Assembly (NCBI RefSeq): GCF_030053115.1 | Contig: NZ_CP125619.1 | Coordinates: 2,801,501 to 2,865,500, forward strand | Direction: 5' to 3' | DNA: 64,000 nucleotides | Source: Pseudomonas svalbardensis | GTDB taxonomy: Bacteria; Pseudomonadota; Gammaproteobacteria; Pseudomonadales; Pseudomonadaceae | Part shown: positions 9,256-19,221 of the stretch, piece after piece | How positions within the stretch are numbered: position 1 is the stretch's first letter | Layout of the letters: each line of letters begins with the position of its first letter | The notes under the pieces: generated by a model | What the model was told of the DNA's origin: nothing | What the model saw: only the letters and a program-made list of their open reading frames with translations | Database searches by the model: none | Made by a program: the position numbers and the translations under genes

Positions 9256-10374
9256 ATGAATATCGACTCCCCCTTAAGCGCCTGGCAACACGCCATCGAA
9301 CAGAAGGGCTTCGTCCAGGACGAAGCCCAGGAACATGCCGTGTGGGCGCTGCAGAAATGCTACGAGGCGCTGCATGAAGGGCGTATGCCGATCACTGGCG
9401 TGTACCTCTGGGGGCCGGTCGGGCGCGGCAAGACCTGGTTGATGGACCAGTTTTACCAAAGCCTGAAGGTCCCGGCCCGTCGCCAACACTTTCACCACTT
9501 TATGGGGTGGGTGCATCAGCGTTCGTTTCAGCTGACCGGCACCGCCGACCCGTTGAAGGCGCTGGCTCGCGAACTGAGCGAGGAAGTGCGGGTCCTGTGC
9601 TTTGACGAATTGTTCGTCAACGACATCGGCGACGCCATCATTCTCGGGCGTTTGTTTCAGGTGATGTTCGAGCAGGGCGTGGTGGTGGTCTGCACCTCCA
9701 ATCAGCCACCGGACCAGCTGTACGCCGAGGGCTTTAATCGCGACCGGTTCGTGCCCGCCATCGAAGCCATCAAGAAACATATGCAGGTAATTGCGGTGGA
9801 TGGCGGCGAAGATCATCGCCTGCACCCAGGCAAAGTTTTGCAACGTTACTGGGTGGCGGCACCGGGGCAACCCAGCGCTCTGGGTGAAGTGTTCAAGGCA
9901 TTGACCGTCGGCCAGTCGGTGTCCAGTGACCCGATCAAGGTGGGCTACCGCTCACTCAATGTCGTGCAGGCCAGTCAAACCGTGCTCTGGACTCGTTACG
10001 CCGACCTCTGTGAACAGCCTTTTGCCGCCATGGATTTCATCGCCCTGTGCGACACCTTCAGCGCTATTCTGTTGAGTGACGTGCCCAACCTCAGCGCGCA
10101 AAAGCGCGAAGGGCGCATCGCCCGAGGCACTGAAGACGGCGTCGAGCGGGTGGTAGCGGGCGATCGCGAGTTGCCGCAATTGTCGGTGCATGACGACGGC
10201 GTACGGCGTTTCATCGCCTTGGTGGACGAGTGCTACGACCGTAAGGTGCCGCTGTGCCTCGAAGCGCAGGTGCCCATGGAATCGTTGTACACCGAAGGCT
10301 ATCTGGAATTCCCGTTCCGCCGCACCCTCAGCCGTTTACAGGAAATGCAGCTGCAACGTTTCGCCGAAGCTTGA
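9256..10374 (+). CDS. zapE: AFG1-family ATPase, cell division protein ZapE
   Basis: 372 residues. P-loop GPVGRGKT at residues 53-60, Walker B VLCFDE at 113-118 and a CTSNQPPDQLY sensor segment near 155 identify the AFG1/ZapE family. In Gram-negative bacteria ZapE acts at the Z-ring during late division and under low-oxygen or heat stress. Length and motif order are normal. Confidence 0.9.
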   Translation: MNIDSPLSAWQHAIEQKGFVQDEAQEHAVWALQKCYEALHEGRMPITGVYLWGPVGRGKTWLMDQFYQSLKVPARRQHFHHFMGWVHQRSFQLTGTADPLKALARELSEEVRVLCFDELFVNDIGDAIILGRLFQVMFEQGVVVVCTSNQPPDQLYAEGFNRDRFVPAIEAIKKHMQVIAVDGGEDHRLHPGKVLQRYWVAAPGQPSALGEVFKALTVGQSVSSDPIKVGYRSLNVVQASQTVLWTRYADLCEQPFAAMDFIALCDTFSAILLSDVPNLSAQKREGRIARGTEDGVERVVAGDRELPQLSVHDDGVRRFIALVDECYDRKVPLCLEAQVPMESLYTEGYLEFPFRRTLSRLQEMQLQRFAEA

Positions 10375-10390
10375 ACAAGGAGCCGCGAAC

Positions 10391-10972
10391 ATGAATCAGC
10401 CTCTGTCGCACCATTTGCTGACCATGGCCTATCAGAACGCCTGGGCCAATCATCGCCTCGCCAAGACCTGGAGCCAGTTGAGCCCCGCCGACCTCTCGGC
10501 GCCGCGGGTCAGCTTCTTTCCCAGCCTGCGCGCGACCCTCAATCACATCCTGACCTGCGACTGGTTTTACGTGGATGCGCTGGAGCGGGAGTTGCGCGGC
10601 GATGACCCGCATCCCGAATGCTATGTGTTTTTCAACCAGGACGAGCCGTTTACGCACGCAGTAGACCTCAAGCGCGAACAAGCGCTGGTGGACCTTCGAC
10701 TGATCGCCTATTGCGAACAAATGCGCGATGCAGACCTGGGGAAGATCGTGACCATCGCCCGGGACACGCCGCAACATGACAGCCGCTTGCGCCTGCTGTC
10801 CCATCTGTTCGAGCACCAGATTCATCATCGCGGGCAGGTTCACGCCATGCTCAGCGGCACCTCGGTCAAACCACCGCAACTGGATGAGTTTTTCTGTGCC
10901 GGTGAGTCAGGCTTGAGGGCTGAGGATTTTGCCGAGCTGGGATGGACCGAGGCGCTGATCTGGGGCGCTTGA
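10391..10972 (+). CDS. DinB-family metal-dependent protein
   Basis: 193 residues from the ATG at 10391, with AAGGAG just upstream and 16 bases after zapE. It is a four-helix bundle of the DinB/YfiT type. The usual metal-binding histidines are visible in LNHILTCDWFY (about residue 57) and in LFEHQIHHRGQVH (about residues 140-152). Members act as thiol transferases or have unknown function. It probably forms an operon with zapE. Confidence 0.85.
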   Translation: MNQPLSHHLLTMAYQNAWANHRLAKTWSQLSPADLSAPRVSFFPSLRATLNHILTCDWFYVDALERELRGDDPHPECYVFFNQDEPFTHAVDLKREQALVDLRLIAYCEQMRDADLGKIVTIARDTPQHDSRLRLLSHLFEHQIHHRGQVHAMLSGTSVKPPQLDEFFCAGESGLRAEDFAELGWTEALIWGA

Positions 10973-11085
10973 GCGAAAAATTACAGCAGGATCGGGTTGT
11001 CGACACGGCTGTGCCCGCGATATTGTCGGTCGGCCCTTCAGTGCGAGATGCGCTGGGGCAACTTAATGTGCAAACGAGGGTGGAA

Positions 11086-11577
11086 ATGGAATCCGCAGAA
11101 ATTCTTGTGCTTCAGGCCAGTTACACCAATCCGCTGCATGCCGAGGCTATTGGGCTGGTGCTAAATGCTTACGCCGAAGACCCAATGGGTGGCGGCCACT
11201 CCTTGCCCGCCGACTTGCTGAAGCAACTGCCGGCGGAACTGGCCAAACGTCCCCACGCGTTCAGCGTTCTGGCCTTCGTCGGTGGCGAGCCGGCCGGGCT
11301 GGTCAATTGCTTTGAAGGTTTCTCGACTTTCGCCTGTCGGCCGTTGGTCAATGTGCACGATGTGGCGGTGGTGAAAAAGTTTCGCGGCTTGGGGTTGAGC
11401 CAGAAAATGCTGCAAAAGGTCGAGGACATCGCTCGCCAGCGCGGTTGCTGCAAAATCACACTGGAGGTGCTGGAAGGTAATGCAGTCGCTCAGGCGTCCT
11501 ATGGCAAGTTCGGTTTTGCCGCAGGCATGTTCGACCCGGCGCACGGTCGGATGCTGTTCTGGACCAAGGCGCTTTAA
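11086..11577 (+). CDS. GNAT family N-acetyltransferase
   Basis: 163 residues from the ATG at 11086, which follows CGAGGG. Motif A of the GNAT fold is present as VHDVAVVKKFRGLGLSQKML (about residues 86-105), with the R-G-x-G-x acetyl-CoA loop. The C-terminal part, LEVLEGNAVAQASYGKFGF, is also typical. The substrate is unknown. A strong hairpin terminator follows. Confidence 0.87.
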   Translation: MESAEILVLQASYTNPLHAEAIGLVLNAYAEDPMGGGHSLPADLLKQLPAELAKRPHAFSVLAFVGGEPAGLVNCFEGFSTFACRPLVNVHDVAVVKKFRGLGLSQKMLQKVEDIARQRGCCKITLEVLEGNAVAQASYGKFGFAAGMFDPAHGRMLFWTKAL

Positions 11578-11596
11578 GGTAATACGAGCAAAGAAA

Positions 11597-11620
11597 AAGG
11601 GCGTCCATCAGGACGCCCTT
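11597..11620. terminator. Bidirectional intrinsic terminator
   Basis: A perfect 10-bp stem (11597-11606 AAGGGCGTCC with 11611-11620) closes on the loop ATCA, with A-runs before and T-rich sequence after. It serves the plus-strand acetyltransferase and the minus-strand small secreted protein gene that converge here. Confidence 0.85.
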
Positions 11621-11625
11621 TGTCG

Positions 11626-11832
11626 TTAAGGTTTGTAGTGCTCTGTCACTTGCGCAGTTTGATCATCCGGAACCCTGATTTCAGCGGTGTTGCTGGCGTT
11701 ACTTTGATTCGCCTCTTGGCTGAGCCGCAGGCTCTCAAAGTAATACCGCATGCGTTCAGCACCACCTTCGGCAAATGCAGCGGTTGAACTGAACATCATC
11801 AGGCCGGCGAGGATCATGGTTGTACGTTTCAT
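11626..11832 (-). CDS. Small secreted protein, conserved in pseudomonads, function unknown
   Basis: 68 residues from the ATG at 11832. The frame is open 60 bases further, but the ATG at 11832 begins a proper signal peptide (MKRTTMILAGLMMFSSTAAFA|EGG). The mature part of about 48 residues is polar, with ERMRYYFESLRLSQEANQ predicted helical. No domain is recognised. It is transcribed alone and is followed by the shared terminator. Confidence 0.65.
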   Translation of the reverse strand: MKRTTMILAGLMMFSSTAAFAEGGAERMRYYFESLRLSQEANQSNASNTAEIRVPDDQTAQVTEHYKP

Positions 11833-11928
11833 GGTGTGCCCCACTACGAGTTGTCGGGTCCTTTCGTCCATGAAGCAATGTCGAAGGGACATTATCCGCC
11901 GATTCCGTTAAATGGGAATGACCTGCGC

Positions 11929-14166
11929 CTAGAGCGTCCAGTCCAGGCTAAGGGTCACCGTGCGCGGGTCACCCCAAAACACACCGTTATAGAACCCGAC
12001 GTTGTCGTAATACTTCTTGTCGAACAGGTTATCGACGTTCAGCGAGGCGGACAGGTGCTTGTCGAACTCATAACGCGACATCAGTTTGACCACGGTGTAG
12101 GCCGCCTGCTGGATGTTCGTCCTTTCGGTGATCACCGCACCGTCAGCACTACGTCCCACCGGGCGGCTGGCGGCCCGGAACACGTCGCTCTGCCAGTTCA
12201 CCGCGCCACCCACGGTCAGTGCCTGCCAGTCGCCGGGCAGGCGATAGCCCGTGGAGAGCCGGAACATATTCAGTGGCTGGTTGGTATTGGCGCGTTTCTT
12301 CTCGCCATTGGCCGAGTGGGTGTAGGTGTAGCCGGCCGTCATGTTCCAGCCGGCCATGACCTCGCCCGAGACCTCGGCTTCGAAACCCTGAATCTTGTTG
12401 CCTTTGCCGCCTGACTTGAAGAACTCCTCACCGGTCGCCGGGTCTGGTGGCACCGAATCGTCGAGTTCGGCTACGTTGTCCTGCTTGCTCCAGAACAGCG
12501 CGGTGGCGAGGTTCAGACGTTCTTCAAGCAGGCTGCCCTTGAGCCCCAGTTCATAGTTGCTGCCCACCACCGGGTCGAGGTATTTGCGATTGCTGTCGCG
12601 GTTGTCTTGCGGGTTGAAAATGTCGGTGTAGCTGACGTATGCCGTGTATTCGGGGGTGAGGTCGTAGAGCAGCCCGGCGTAGGGCGTCCACATGTCGTTG
12701 TGTTCCTGGCTTGTCGCATCGACGCTGCTCAGTTGCAGGTTGTTGTCGTACTTGTTGGTCTTGCTCGACACTTTCCAGCTGCCATAACGACTACCGAATA
12801 CGGCGTGCAGGTCATCCGTCAGACTCAGGCGAGTGGCCAGGTAACCGGCCTTCTGGCGGGTACTGTCTTTTGAACCTGAAAGGTTGGTGACGGCGTCGGG
12901 AAACTTGGCGATGTCGCCCATGTATTTCCAGTCGCGGATGCTTTCGTAATCCGCCGCCCTGGGGCCGTCCACCATGTAGGGGGAATCTTCCCGGCGCTCG
13001 GCCTCGCCATAGCCGATCATCATTTCGTGTTCCCGTCCGAACAGCGAGTAAGGGCCGGCCACGTTGAAGTCATAAGCCTTCATTTTTTGCGTACTGAGCA
13101 TGTGGCTGACGTTGGCGCTCATGCCACTGCGATCTGCCTCAGGGAACCCCCCGCCGCCGTAGTAGATCTTGCCGTCGGTGTCGCTCTCGCGATGGGTGTA
13201 GGCGGCCTTGGCGTGCCAGCCGGCACCCAATTGGTGTTCCAGCGTGGCGAACGCGGTTTTGTCCTTGAGCGGCCAGGAACTCCACGACGTGGCCATGTTG
13301 GTGGAGCGTCCGAGGTTGGCCTTGCCACCGTCAGCGTTCCAGTACGGCACCGTGCCCCAGGACGTGCCCTGGACGTGTTTGTTCTGATAGTCGTAACCCA
13401 CGGCCAACACAGTGTCATCGGTCAGGTCGGCTTCCAGAATCCCGTAGCCGACTTCACGTTGTTGCTGGTACTTGTCGCGGAACGAATCGCTGTCGCGATA
13501 GGCCAGCACGCTGCGTCCGCGCAAGCGGCCGTCGAACGCCAGCGGGCCGCCGACATCCAGATAACTGTAGTAGTCGTCATAACTGCCGCCGCTGACACCG
13601 GTCTGGACTTGCCACTGCGCCGTCGGCCGTTTACGCACCATGTTGATGGTGGCCGACGGGTCGCCCGCGCCGGTGGTCAGGCCGGTCGCACCGCGAACCA
13701 CTTCGATGCGGTCGTAGATGATGGTATCGGAATCAGACTTCATGTAGCTGAAGGTGTTCAGCATGCCATCGATCTGGAAATTGGTGATCGAGTAACCCCG
13801 GGACGAGTAACTGACCCGATCCGAATCGTTGTGTTGAACCACCACGCCGGTGGTCTGGCTCATGGCTTCGGACAGCGTGCCGAGTTTGAAGTCGTCCATT
13901 TGCTGGCGCGTGACCACGGACACCGATTGCGGCGTTTCCTTGATCGACAGGTTCAAGCGCGTCGCAGTGCTCATGGCACCGGTGGTGTACGACTCGGTGT
14001 TTTCGGTGGTGCTGCCCAAACCTTGGGCGGTCACATTGGTGGCGCCCAGTTCGAGGGTGCGGCCGGGTTCTTGATCAGGGCTGGTTTCGGCCAGCAGATC
14101 GGGGCACAGGGCGGCACTGCACAGGCCCAGGGTAAAGGTCATGGAACGGGTGATAGGCGCGAACAT
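11929..14166 (-). CDS. TonB-dependent siderophore receptor
   Basis: 745 residues from the ATG at 14166, with an AAGGAG at 14176-14181; a longer start at 14211 is less likely. A signal peptide is followed by a plug domain (NLSIKETPQSVSVVTRQQM ... RVSYSSRGYSITNFQIDGM ... IYDRIEVVRGATGL), then a 22-strand barrel ending in DPRTVTLSLDWTL. This is the FhuE/FpvA-like siderophore class. There is no N-terminal secretin/TonB (STN) domain, so it should transport but not signal to a sigma/anti-sigma pair. No such pair is adjacent. A Fur-type box lies 77 bases upstream. Confidence 0.9.
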   Translation of the reverse strand: MFAPITRSMTFTLGLCSAALCPDLLAETSPDQEPGRTLELGATNVTAQGLGSTTENTESYTTGAMSTATRLNLSIKETPQSVSVVTRQQMDDFKLGTLSEAMSQTTGVVVQHNDSDRVSYSSRGYSITNFQIDGMLNTFSYMKSDSDTIIYDRIEVVRGATGLTTGAGDPSATINMVRKRPTAQWQVQTGVSGGSYDDYYSYLDVGGPLAFDGRLRGRSVLAYRDSDSFRDKYQQQREVGYGILEADLTDDTVLAVGYDYQNKHVQGTSWGTVPYWNADGGKANLGRSTNMATSWSSWPLKDKTAFATLEHQLGAGWHAKAAYTHRESDTDGKIYYGGGGFPEADRSGMSANVSHMLSTQKMKAYDFNVAGPYSLFGREHEMMIGYGEAERREDSPYMVDGPRAADYESIRDWKYMGDIAKFPDAVTNLSGSKDSTRQKAGYLATRLSLTDDLHAVFGSRYGSWKVSSKTNKYDNNLQLSSVDATSQEHNDMWTPYAGLLYDLTPEYTAYVSYTDIFNPQDNRDSNRKYLDPVVGSNYELGLKGSLLEERLNLATALFWSKQDNVAELDDSVPPDPATGEEFFKSGGKGNKIQGFEAEVSGEVMAGWNMTAGYTYTHSANGEKKRANTNQPLNMFRLSTGYRLPGDWQALTVGGAVNWQSDVFRAASRPVGRSADGAVITERTNIQQAAYTVVKLMSRYEFDKHLSASLNVDNLFDKKYYDNVGFYNGVFWGDPRTVTLSLDWTL

Positions 14167-14242
14167 CGCAGCCGACTCCTTGTCTTCGAGGAAAAAATTC
14201 CGTTTGTTCAAAGACGAAGAGGGAAGGAGGGATTTAGCGATT

Positions 14243-14261
14243 AATAAGAATTATTGTTATT
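14243..14261 (-). promoter_or_regulatory. Probable Fur box upstream of the TonB receptor
   Basis: On the minus strand the 19-mer AATAACAATAATTCTTATT matches about 13 of 19 positions of the classical Fur box. It lies 77 bases upstream of the receptor start. It predicts iron repression of the receptor. Confidence 0.65.
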
Positions 14262-14307
14262 TGTAAATGTTTCGGACAACGCAATCGCGCCATTGGCGCA
14301 GTGCAAA

Positions 14308-14327
14308 AGGGGCCGGAACCGGCCCCT
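14308..14327 (-). terminator. Intrinsic terminator after cptA
   Basis: AGGGGCCGG (14308-14316) pairs with CCGGCCCCT (14319-14327). On the minus strand it is followed by a short T-run, and it begins a few bases past the cptA stop at 14335. Confidence 0.75.
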
Positions 14328-14334
14328 GAAAGGA

Positions 14335-16068
14335 CTAATTCTGAATGACTGCCACCGCCTTGGGTTTCATCAGGCTGAAGTCGATCAATGCCTTTTGCTC
14401 GCGCTCATAAGGATTGCCGATCATCAATGGTCGTGGCTTAAAACTGTCGCTGACCAGGCTCTTGCTGCGATCCAGTTCATCGAAGCTCAGGCCCGCCAGA
14501 TCAGCCCAGGTATGGATCAGGTGCGAGCTGCTGTAAGGCCGCCCCAGATCACCGGTAAAGCTCCAGTCATGGTTTTCGCGCCATTTCGGCGAGGCCCAGG
14601 CCATGAACGGAATGGTGTACATCGGTGCCGTCGGTTTGCTTTCGTTGCGCCCAAGGGTGCTGTGGCCAGGCGAGTCGAAAACATCTTCACCATGGTCGGA
14701 GAGGTACAGCAGGAACCCGTTGGGATCAGACTTGGCGTAGTCCTTGATCAGGCTCGAAACCACGAAGTCGTTGTACAGCACCGCGTTGTCATAGCTGTTA
14801 TACGTCGGCACCTGATCGTCGTGCACACCGTCCGGAACCCCTTTGCGGTCCTTGAACTTATCGAAGGACGACGGATAACGGTATTGATAGCTCATGTGCG
14901 TGCCAAGCAAATGCACGACGATCAGCTTGCGCGGCGCAGCGTCGGCCAAGGCCTTATTGAACGGCTCGATCACGTCGCCATCGTACTGGGCGGCATTCTG
15001 GTTGCGGTTGTTGTTCAGGTACACCTGCTCGTCGGCCTGCTCGGAGAAGGTCGTCAGCATGGTGTTGCGCTTGGTCATGGTCTGCTGGTTGGTGATCCAG
15101 AAGGTCTTGTAGCCTGCCTGTTTCATCATGCTGACCAGCGACGGGGTCGACAGGTACAGGTCCGGGTTTTCTTCGTCGGCGAAGGTCAGAACCTGCTGCA
15201 ACGCCTCGATGGTGTAGGGGCGCGGGGTGATGACGTTATCGAAGACCGCCAGTTGATCCTTGAGCTTGTCCAGCTCCGGGGTGGTTTCCCGAGGGTAGCC
15301 GTAGAGGCTCATGCGCTGACGGTTGGTGGACTCACCGATCACCAGCACCAGGGTCGCCGGCTGATTGGCCGCCGAATCTTTGAGATTGTGCAGGGGAGGG
15401 ATCTTGCTGGCGCTATTGAGCATGTCTTGCATGCCGGCCAGGGTATCGAGGTAGCGGTGATAGGCCACGGCCATTTGCCAAGGCACCGCGGGCTCGATGC
15501 GGGTTTCGAACTTCTCGAAACCGCCGGCAAAACTGCCGGTACGCGCGGTTTGCTTGATCAGCGGGTAACCGACGACGGCGATCACAATCGCCGTTGCAGC
15601 CACCAGCGCCCGACCGCGAGGCATGTACACCGGGCGCAAGCGAGTCCAGAGGAAGTAAGCGAAAGCGCTGTGAGCGAGGAACGCTGCCACCATCCACCAG
15701 GCAAAGTACTGAGTCATGTACTCGCCGGCTTCAGAGATGTTCGACTCGAACATAATGAAGATGACGCTTTGGGAAAACTCCTGCTGATAGATGAAGAAGT
15801 AACCCAGGCTGGCCATTGAGCAGGCCCACAGCACCACACCGATCAGCGCAGCCATGACACGTGTTTGTTTGGGGAACAGCAGCATCGGCGCAAGCCAGAT
15901 GGCGCTCATCACAAAGGCCTGGCGGAACCCGGTGAAACCGGAGGTGCCTGTCAGTTGGATCAGTAGTTGGGTAATGCCGGAAAAATACCAGAAGAACAGG
16001 AACAGCCAGAGAAATCCTGTCCAGTCGAAACCTTTCGCAGACGTATTGCTGCGTTTAAACAAAGCCAT
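14335..16068 (-). CDS. cptA: Phosphoethanolamine transferase CptA
   Basis: 577 residues. Five hydrophobic segments in the first ~190 residues are followed by a periplasmic sulfatase-fold domain. The nucleophile region LVIGESTNRQRMSLYGYPRETTPEL (about residue 250) and the metal site LSDHGEDVFDS (about residue 465) are intact. The family transfers phosphoethanolamine to lipopolysaccharide, in CptA's case to core heptose rather than lipid A. The gene appears monocistronic with its own terminator. Confidence 0.87.
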   Translation of the reverse strand: MALFKRSNTSAKGFDWTGFLWLFLFFWYFSGITQLLIQLTGTSGFTGFRQAFVMSAIWLAPMLLFPKQTRVMAALIGVVLWACSMASLGYFFIYQQEFSQSVIFIMFESNISEAGEYMTQYFAWWMVAAFLAHSAFAYFLWTRLRPVYMPRGRALVAATAIVIAVVGYPLIKQTARTGSFAGGFEKFETRIEPAVPWQMAVAYHRYLDTLAGMQDMLNSASKIPPLHNLKDSAANQPATLVLVIGESTNRQRMSLYGYPRETTPELDKLKDQLAVFDNVITPRPYTIEALQQVLTFADEENPDLYLSTPSLVSMMKQAGYKTFWITNQQTMTKRNTMLTTFSEQADEQVYLNNNRNQNAAQYDGDVIEPFNKALADAAPRKLIVVHLLGTHMSYQYRYPSSFDKFKDRKGVPDGVHDDQVPTYNSYDNAVLYNDFVVSSLIKDYAKSDPNGFLLYLSDHGEDVFDSPGHSTLGRNESKPTAPMYTIPFMAWASPKWRENHDWSFTGDLGRPYSSSHLIHTWADLAGLSFDELDRSKSLVSDSFKPRPLMIGNPYEREQKALIDFSLMKPKAVAVIQN

Positions 16069-16266
16069 TCAGCGCTCCAGCCAATAATCACTTCCCCGCC
16101 GGGACATCTTTGTCACCGACGAACGGGCGCCGCGCGGATACCGAACGGCCATAAGGCGCCGGAGTATCAACAAGCGGATGTGAAAACTTCGTGAGTGCAG
16201 GGTTTGTCAAAAGGGGGGATGGCAGGTCGGAAACAGCGGGGGCTGCTTCCGAATCAAGCGAGGGGA

Positions 16267-16449
16267 TCAGGCGTGAGGCACACGGTGAGTGACGGGCAAA
16301 GGCTGGGCCTGATTGCTTTGTGTCAACAAGCGCAATTGCGCGAGCTCCTGCTTCAACTGGTCGCGCTCGTCTTTCAACTGGCGCAATTCATCGCGACGGA
16401 TCGTGACGTAAAGGGTTTGTGCTGGCAGTGCTGCGTGTACTGTGCCCAT
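16267..16449 (-). CDS. Small coiled-coil protein, function unknown
   Basis: 60 residues from an ATG at 16449 with a good GAGGTGAG ribosome binding site. The middle part, RRDELRQLKDERDQLKQELAQLRLL, is a short coiled coil with heptad leucines. The ends are polar. No family is recognised. The strong start site and helical pattern suggest a real gene rather than a chance ORF. Confidence 0.55.
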   Translation of the reverse strand: MGTVHAALPAQTLYVTIRRDELRQLKDERDQLKQELAQLRLLTQSNQAQPLPVTHRVPHA

Positions 16450-16720
16450 TGCTCACCTCGCAAATGGCTGTCTCAACTGTAAACCTGCCCCGACATCGGG
16501 TGCTGACTTACTATCGGCGCTGATTTTGATTTCTTTTGCCCCGGAAGGGAACTTTTTTATTTTTCATGGTCGCTGTGTCTTCGGCGCGATTACCGACGTT
16601 ATCAATCTGGATCGGGCACAATGCCCGGAAACTATGTGCCAGCGCTCTGGACTAACCCTCAATAGTCGCGTTGGGCTATAACCTTTGACACACATTATTT
16701 GTAGTAGGGAGCATCAGAAC

Positions 16721-17701
16721 ATGCAACTCGGGATTATTGGACTGGGCCGCATGGGCGGCAATATTGCGCGGCGCCTGATGCTCAACGGTCATACCACCGT
16801 TGTTTACGACCGCAATACCGCCTTTGTCGACACCCTGGCCGCAGAAGGCGCCTCTGGCGTCATCGACTTGACGGCGCTGGTCGCTGGCCTGGCCAAGCCA
16901 CGTGCGGTGTGGGTCATGCTGCCGGCCGGCGCACCGACCGAAGACACCATCGACACCCTGAGCACCTTGCTCGAAGCTGGCGATACCATCATCGACGGCG
17001 GCAACACCTTCTATAAGGACGACATCCGCCGGGCGAAAACCCTGTCGGAGAAAGGCCTGCACTACGTCGACGTCGGCACCTCCGGCGGCGTCTGGGGCCT
17101 GGAGCGGGGCTACTGCATGATGATCGGTGGCGAAGCCGAGGTGGTTAAACGCCTTGATCCGCTGTTCGAGAGCCTTGCACCGGGCCTGGGCGACATCCCT
17201 CGCACCAAGGACCGCAAGTCCGAAGACGATCGTGCCGAGCGCGGTTACATCCACGCAGGCCCGGCCGGTTCGGGCCATTTCGTGAAAATGATCCACAACG
17301 GCATCGAATACGGAATGATGCAGGCCTTTGCCGAAGGCTTCGACATCCTCAAGACCAAGGCCAGCACCAACCTGCCGGAAGATCAGCGTTTCGACCTGAA
17401 CGTAGGCGACATCGCCGAAGTCTGGCGTCGTGGCAGCGTCGTGTCGTCCTGGTTGCTCGACCTGACCGCCGATGCGCTGGCCAGCGATCCGAAACTCGAC
17501 GGTTACTCCGGATCGGTGGCTGACAGTGGTGAAGGTCGCTGGACCATCGAAGCCGCCATGGAGCAATCGGTGCCTGTACCGGTGCTGTCGAACTCGCTGT
17601 TCTCCCGCTACCGTTCGCGAGGGCAAGGCACCTTTGGCGACAAGATTCTCTCGGCCCAACGCTTCGGCTTCGGCGGCCATGTGGAGACTGCGAAAAAATG
17701 A
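16721..17701 (+). CDS. gnd: 6-phosphogluconate dehydrogenase, decarboxylating (short form)
   Basis: 326 residues from the ATG at 16721, preceded by AGGGAGC. Rossmann motif GLGRMGGN at residues 7-14; the catalytic/substrate stretch [22 protein letters not shown] lies about residues 185-206, with Lys and His of the active site. This short GntZ/YqeC form oxidises 6-phosphogluconate to ribulose 5-phosphate and CO2. The gene overlaps zwf by 4 bases (ATGA), so the two steps of the oxidative pentose phosphate branch are coupled. Confidence 0.93.
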   Translation: MQLGIIGLGRMGGNIARRLMLNGHTTVVYDRNTAFVDTLAAEGASGVIDLTALVAGLAKPRAVWVMLPAGAPTEDTIDTLSTLLEAGDTIIDGGNTFYKDDIRRAKTLSEKGLHYVDVGTSGGVWGLERGYCMMIGGEAEVVKRLDPLFESLAPGLGDIPRTKDRKSEDDRAERGYIHAGPAGSGHFVKMIHNGIEYGMMQAFAEGFDILKTKASTNLPEDQRFDLNVGDIAEVWRRGSVVSSWLLDLTADALASDPKLDGYSGSVADSGEGRWTIEAAMEQSVPVPVLSNSLFSRYRSRGQGTFGDKILSAQRFGFGGHVETAKK

Positions 17702-19221
17702 CCCGCTTGATCCGCAATAAATCCAAGGCAGAACCCGCACCACCGACCACGCTGTTCCTGTTCGGTGCCCATGGTGACCTGGTCAAGCGTCTGCTGATGC
17801 CGGCGCTGTACAACCTGAGTCGTGACGGTCTGCTTGGGGATGGGCTGCGGATCATCGGCGTTGACCACAACGCCATCACCGACGAAGCCTTTGCGAAAAA
17901 ACTCGAGGACTTCATTCGAGCCGAAGTGGCCGCCAAGGTCGGCAAGGGCGATCAAGCCCTTGACCCGGACTTGTGGGCCAAGCTGGCCAAAGGCATCAGC
18001 TACGTACAGGGCGACTTCCTGGACGACAGCACCTATCAAGCGCTGGCGGCGAAAATCGCCGCCAGCGGCACCGGCAACGCCGTCTTCTACCTGGCCACCG
18101 CGCCACGTTTCTTCAGTGAAGTGGTGCGTCGTCTCGGCGCCGCTGACTTGCTGCAAGAGTCGCCAGAAGCGTTCAGAAGGGTAGTAATCGAAAAACCCTT
18201 CGGTTCCGATCTGCATACTGCCGAAGCTTTGAACGCTTGCTTGCTCAAGGTGATGACGGAAAACCAGATCTACCGGATCGATCACTATCTGGGCAAGGAA
18301 ACCGTGCAGAACATTTTGATCAGTCGGTTTTCCAACAGCCTGTTTGAAGCGTTCTGGAACAATCACTACATCGACCACGTACAAATCACCGCCGCCGAAA
18401 CCGTCGGTGTGGAAACCCGTGGCAGTTTTTATGAACACACCGGCGCCTTGCGGGACATGGTGCCCAATCACCTGTTCCAATTGCTGGCGATGGTGGCGAT
18501 GGAACCGCCGGCCGCCTTCGGCGCTGATGCGGTACGCGGCGAGAAAGCCAAGGTGGTCGGTGCGATTCGGCCCTGGTCGGTCGAGGAAGCGCTGGCCAAC
18601 TCGGTGCGTGGCCAATACACGGCGGGTGAAGTCGACGGCAAAGAGTTGCCGGGTTATCGCCAGGAAAACAACGTGGCGCCCGACAGCAACACCGAAACCT
18701 ACGTCGCGCTGAAAGTCATGATCGACAACTGGCGCTGGGTCGGTGTGCCGTTCTACCTGCGCACCGGCAAGCGCATGAGCGTGCGCGACACCGAGATCGT
18801 CATCTGCTTCAAACCGGCGCCGTATGCGCAGTTCCGCGACACCGAGGTCGATGAGTTGCAGCCGACCTATCTGCGAATCCAGATTCAACCCAACGAAGGC
18901 ATGTGGTTCGACCTGCTGGCCAAACGGCCCGGCCCGGCCTTGAAAATGGCCAATATCGAACTGGGCTTTGCCTACAAGGATTTCTTTGAAATGCAGCCGT
19001 CCACCGGCTATGAAACCCTGATCTACGATTGCCTGACCGGCGATCAGACACTGTTCCAGCGCGCCGACAACATCGAGAACGGCTGGCGCGCCGTGCAGCC
19101 TTTCCTTGATGCCTGGCAGCAGGACGCGAGCGTGCAAAGCTATGCCGCTGGCGAAGACGGCCCGCAGGCTGCAGAAGATCTCTTGACCCGCGACGGTCGC
19201 GTCTGGCACGGCCTCGGATGA
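17698..19221 (+). CDS. zwf: Glucose-6-phosphate 1-dehydrogenase
   Basis: 507 residues. The nucleotide-binding motif GAHGDLVKR (23-31) replaces the usual GASGDLxxR. The active-site motif RIDHYLGKE (193-201) is intact, with the catalytic His nearby. It oxidises glucose 6-phosphate to 6-phosphogluconolactone. It overlaps gnd upstream and the HAD phosphatase downstream by 4 bases each. This is a zwf paralogue linked to gnd, not the edd-glk-type locus; pseudomonads commonly carry more than one zwf. Confidence 0.94.
   Translation: MTRLIRNKSKAEPAPPTTLFLFGAHGDLVKRLLMPALYNLSRDGLLGDGLRIIGVDHNAITDEAFAKKLEDFIRAEVAAKVGKGDQALDPDLWAKLAKGISYVQGDFLDDSTYQALAAKIAASGTGNAVFYLATAPRFFSEVVRRLGAADLLQESPEAFRRVVIEKPFGSDLHTAEALNACLLKVMTENQIYRIDHYLGKETVQNILISRFSNSLFEAFWNNHYIDHVQITAAETVGVETRGSFYEHTGALRDMVPNHLFQLLAMVAMEPPAAFGADAVRGEKAKVVGAIRPWSVEEALANSVRGQYTAGEVDGKELPGYRQENNVAPDSNTETYVALKVMIDNWRWVGVPFYLRTGKRMSVRDTEIVICFKPAPYAQFRDTEVDELQPTYLRIQIQPNEGMWFDLLAKRPGPALKMANIELGFAYKDFFEMQPSTGYETLIYDCLTGDQTLFQRADNIENGWRAVQPFLDAWQQDASVQSYAAGEDGPQAAEDLLTRDGRVWHGLG

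Noticed and set aside
13027-14244. Long plus-strand ORF of 405 codons opposite the TonB receptor
   Set aside because: It mirrors the minus-strand receptor gene codon for codon and has no recognisable domain. High-G+C shadow frame.
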